A DNA stretch of 14,313 nt from Chrysochromulina parva (taxonomy: Eukaryota > Haptophyta > Prymnesiales > Chrysochromulinaceae): positions 1 through 14,313 of the forward strand of contig PJAB01001465.1 of the NCBI GenBank assembly GCA_002887195.1, given 5' to 3'. Within the stretch, counting starts at the first letter, position 1. The number at the start of each line of letters is the position of its first letter. Both the position numbers and the translations under genes were made by a program. Below, piece by piece: positions 12,871 through 14,313 of the stretch. The notes beneath the pieces were generated by a model. That model was not told where the DNA came from. It saw only the letters and a list, made by a program, of their open reading frames with translations, and made no database searches.

Positions 12871-14313
12871 TGCCTCGCACTCGGCTGGGTGACTTGGTCC
12901 CCTGCCTCAAACACGAGGAAGCCGTCACCGCGGATTTCACCCGCTTGGCGCCTTGCGCTTGCTGCAGCATCGCCATCAGCGACGCGAGCTCGGCGCGATC
13001 TCGCGCCAGCTTGCGCTGCTGCTCGCGGTACTTCTCCTCGTACTCGCGCCGCTCAATCTCGGTCTGGTGCTCGACGGCGAGCGTGGCCTGCTTGAGATCG
13101 CTCACCGTGACGAAACCCTCCTGCTTGACGAGACCCGCCCGTTTCGAGTCCATCGCATCAAGGTGCTCTCGGTATGCCGGGTCCACGTTGGCCGCAGGAG
13201 CGAACCCCGCCCCAAACGCTTTGAAGGCGGACGGGTCGAGGCGCTGGCCGTACTTTTTGGACCACTCGTCCTCCTCGGGGACGGGCGGCGGCGGCGCGGG
13301 CGCAGGCGCGGCCGACGCCAGGGCCTTTGGCAGCCCAAAGCCCCCTCGGGCTTTGAGGAGCGCTTCCTTCTCGGCGAGCTGCGCATACTTCGCCTCGAGT
13401 CGTTTGAGCTGCTTGGTCACCTTGGCAAAGGCGCCCGGGTCGGCACACCACAGCGGCGCGCCACAGTAGTCGAGCTTGATGAGCTTCGACGGGTCCGTCT
13501 TCTCGAAGACGACGTCGTAGTCCGTGTACAGCGTGAGCGCGAACTCGTGCTCGACGCCGGGCTGGTCGGTGAACGGGATGAGGACGTACGTCCCCGGCTC
13601 AACTGGGAGGGCGCCCAGCTCGAGCGAGACGCCGTCCGCCTTCTTGACGTCCGACTTGTACAAGACCTCGAGTTCCCCCCCCTCTAGCAGTACATGCTGC
13701 CCCTTGCCGCGGCAGAGCACAAAGCCGCACGTCGGGTACGCGGGCTCCGTCTGCAGCCCCTCGACATCGCGCATGTCCGTCTTCACGTTCCGAGCCTCGA
13801 GGAAGGCGAAGATGCGCGTCGGCTGCGAGAGCGAGATTTGGAACTGCGAGTTCTTGGACCACGTCGGACTCGAGGGCACAGGCCCGCCGGGCACCGCCCC
13901 GCCCGCGGTCGCGCCCGAGCCCTGGTACGGCAGGTTGTACTTGAGGAACTGGTTGCCCTTGCCGCCCTTGTGCCACGCGTCCTTGATGCACGCCTGCTTC
14001 CAGTCCTCCTCGGGCTTGATGTTCGAGAAGATGAAGTCGGGCTCGCCGTCATCGTCGCGGTCATCTGAGAGCAGGGTGAACCGGAAGAGCATTTCGCGCC
14101 CGGGCTCGAACACGAAGGGCATGAGCACGTACGGCGTCTCGCTCGCCTTCTCGAACGTGTACTCGGCGAGCACCTGCTTCGAAAAGCGCGGTCCCTTGCA
14201 GAAGACAAAGTCGCCGCCGTCCTCCTCGTCGCCGTCCTTGGCGATCAGCTTGCGCCGCTTGTGGTCGCCCGCCGCGTTGGGTGTGTTGCCCTTGAGGATG
14301 TAGAAGCCGATTG
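12773..14313 (-). CDS. calpain-type protein, C-terminal part with tandem domain III folds and coiled coils (5' side outside window)
   Basis: The frame is open to the right edge, giving 512 visible residues. It opens with IGFYILKG and later PYVLMPFVFEPGREMLFRF (about 60-78), the end of a calpain domain III (C2-like) fold. A second copy follows at about 151-265: WSKNSQFQISLSQPTRIFAF, then GFVLCRGKG, YVLIPFTDQPG and EFALTLYTD. Two domain III copies in series are typical of the calpain-7/PalB branch, whose protease domain would lie upstream, beyond the window. Without it, proteolytic activity cannot be judged. After the folds come a short coiled coil (about 296-320), a Pro-rich spacer (about 335-346), and a long charged coiled coil (about 410-455). 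A low-complexity tail with ten Ala encoded by a trinucleotide repeat ends the frame. The tail after about residue 465 does not look conserved, so the true end could differ if there is a 3' intron. Confidence 0.82.
12841..12867. repeat. (CCG)9 trinucleotide microsatellite
   Basis: Nine uninterrupted CCG units lie inside the 3' end of the calpain-type frame, where the minus strand reads them as a poly-alanine run. Length changes would keep the frame, so it is probably polymorphic. Confidence 0.9.

Overview
The window is nuclear DNA from a compact, GC-rich eukaryotic genome, most probably a flagellated unicellular alga. The content shows this: the alpha-tubulin tail, an ER-Golgi cargo receptor, a synaptobrevin-type SNARE, WWE/RING ubiquitin-ligase domains, a calpain-family C-terminus and a ribosome-maturation factor are all eukaryotic families. 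None of the recognised genes needs an intron, coding third positions are strongly G/C by eye, and gaps between genes are about 0.15-0.9 kb. A haptophyte, possibly of the pavlovophyte type, is my best guess. That rests on compactness, composition and gene content, not on a diagnostic marker.

Layout, left to right. The last 38 codons of alpha-tubulin (+) are at 1-118. Then come two minus-strand genes: an NSUN5-type rRNA cytosine-5 methyltransferase carrying an N-terminal Cys4 finger (589-2202), and a long acidic, repeat-rich protein whose last 40 residues resemble the IFT-associated protein IFTAP/C11orf74 (2350-3867). Next are a plus-strand three-part membrane protein, SAM + SH3-like + DUF1275 (4151-5605); a minus-strand WWE-WWE-RING-H2 E3 ligase candidate (6479-7345); a plus-strand ERV46/ERGIC3 cargo receptor (7506-8714); a minus-strand R-SNARE-like protein with Asn at the zero layer (9212-9553); and a plus-strand AIRIM/C1orf109-family protein (9737-10411). 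The window closes with a minus-strand membrane-anchored uronate-dehydrogenase-like SDR (10711-11661), a plus-strand small orphan membrane protein (11887-12267), and the 3' part of a minus-strand calpain-type protein that runs off the right edge.

Strand layout is very regular. From 3868 onwards four head-to-head pairs share short upstream regions (283, 160, 183 and 225 bp) and alternate with tail-to-tail pairs. Each divergent gap is therefore likely a bidirectional promoter. The genes do not form one pathway. There are loose themes: ribosome biogenesis (NSUN5, AIRIM), early secretory/endosomal trafficking (ERV46, SNARE) and cilium/cytoskeleton (alpha-tubulin, IFTAP-like). Co-regulation is most plausible inside each divergent pair.

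Most start codons are chosen as the first ATG of the open frame. Several frames extend further upstream only through GTG/TTG codons, which I do not count in a eukaryote. I found no tRNA, rRNA, mobile element or CRISPR array. The longest gap (5606-6478) holds a degenerate tandem repeat, a very GC-rich block and a possible short or spliced gene.
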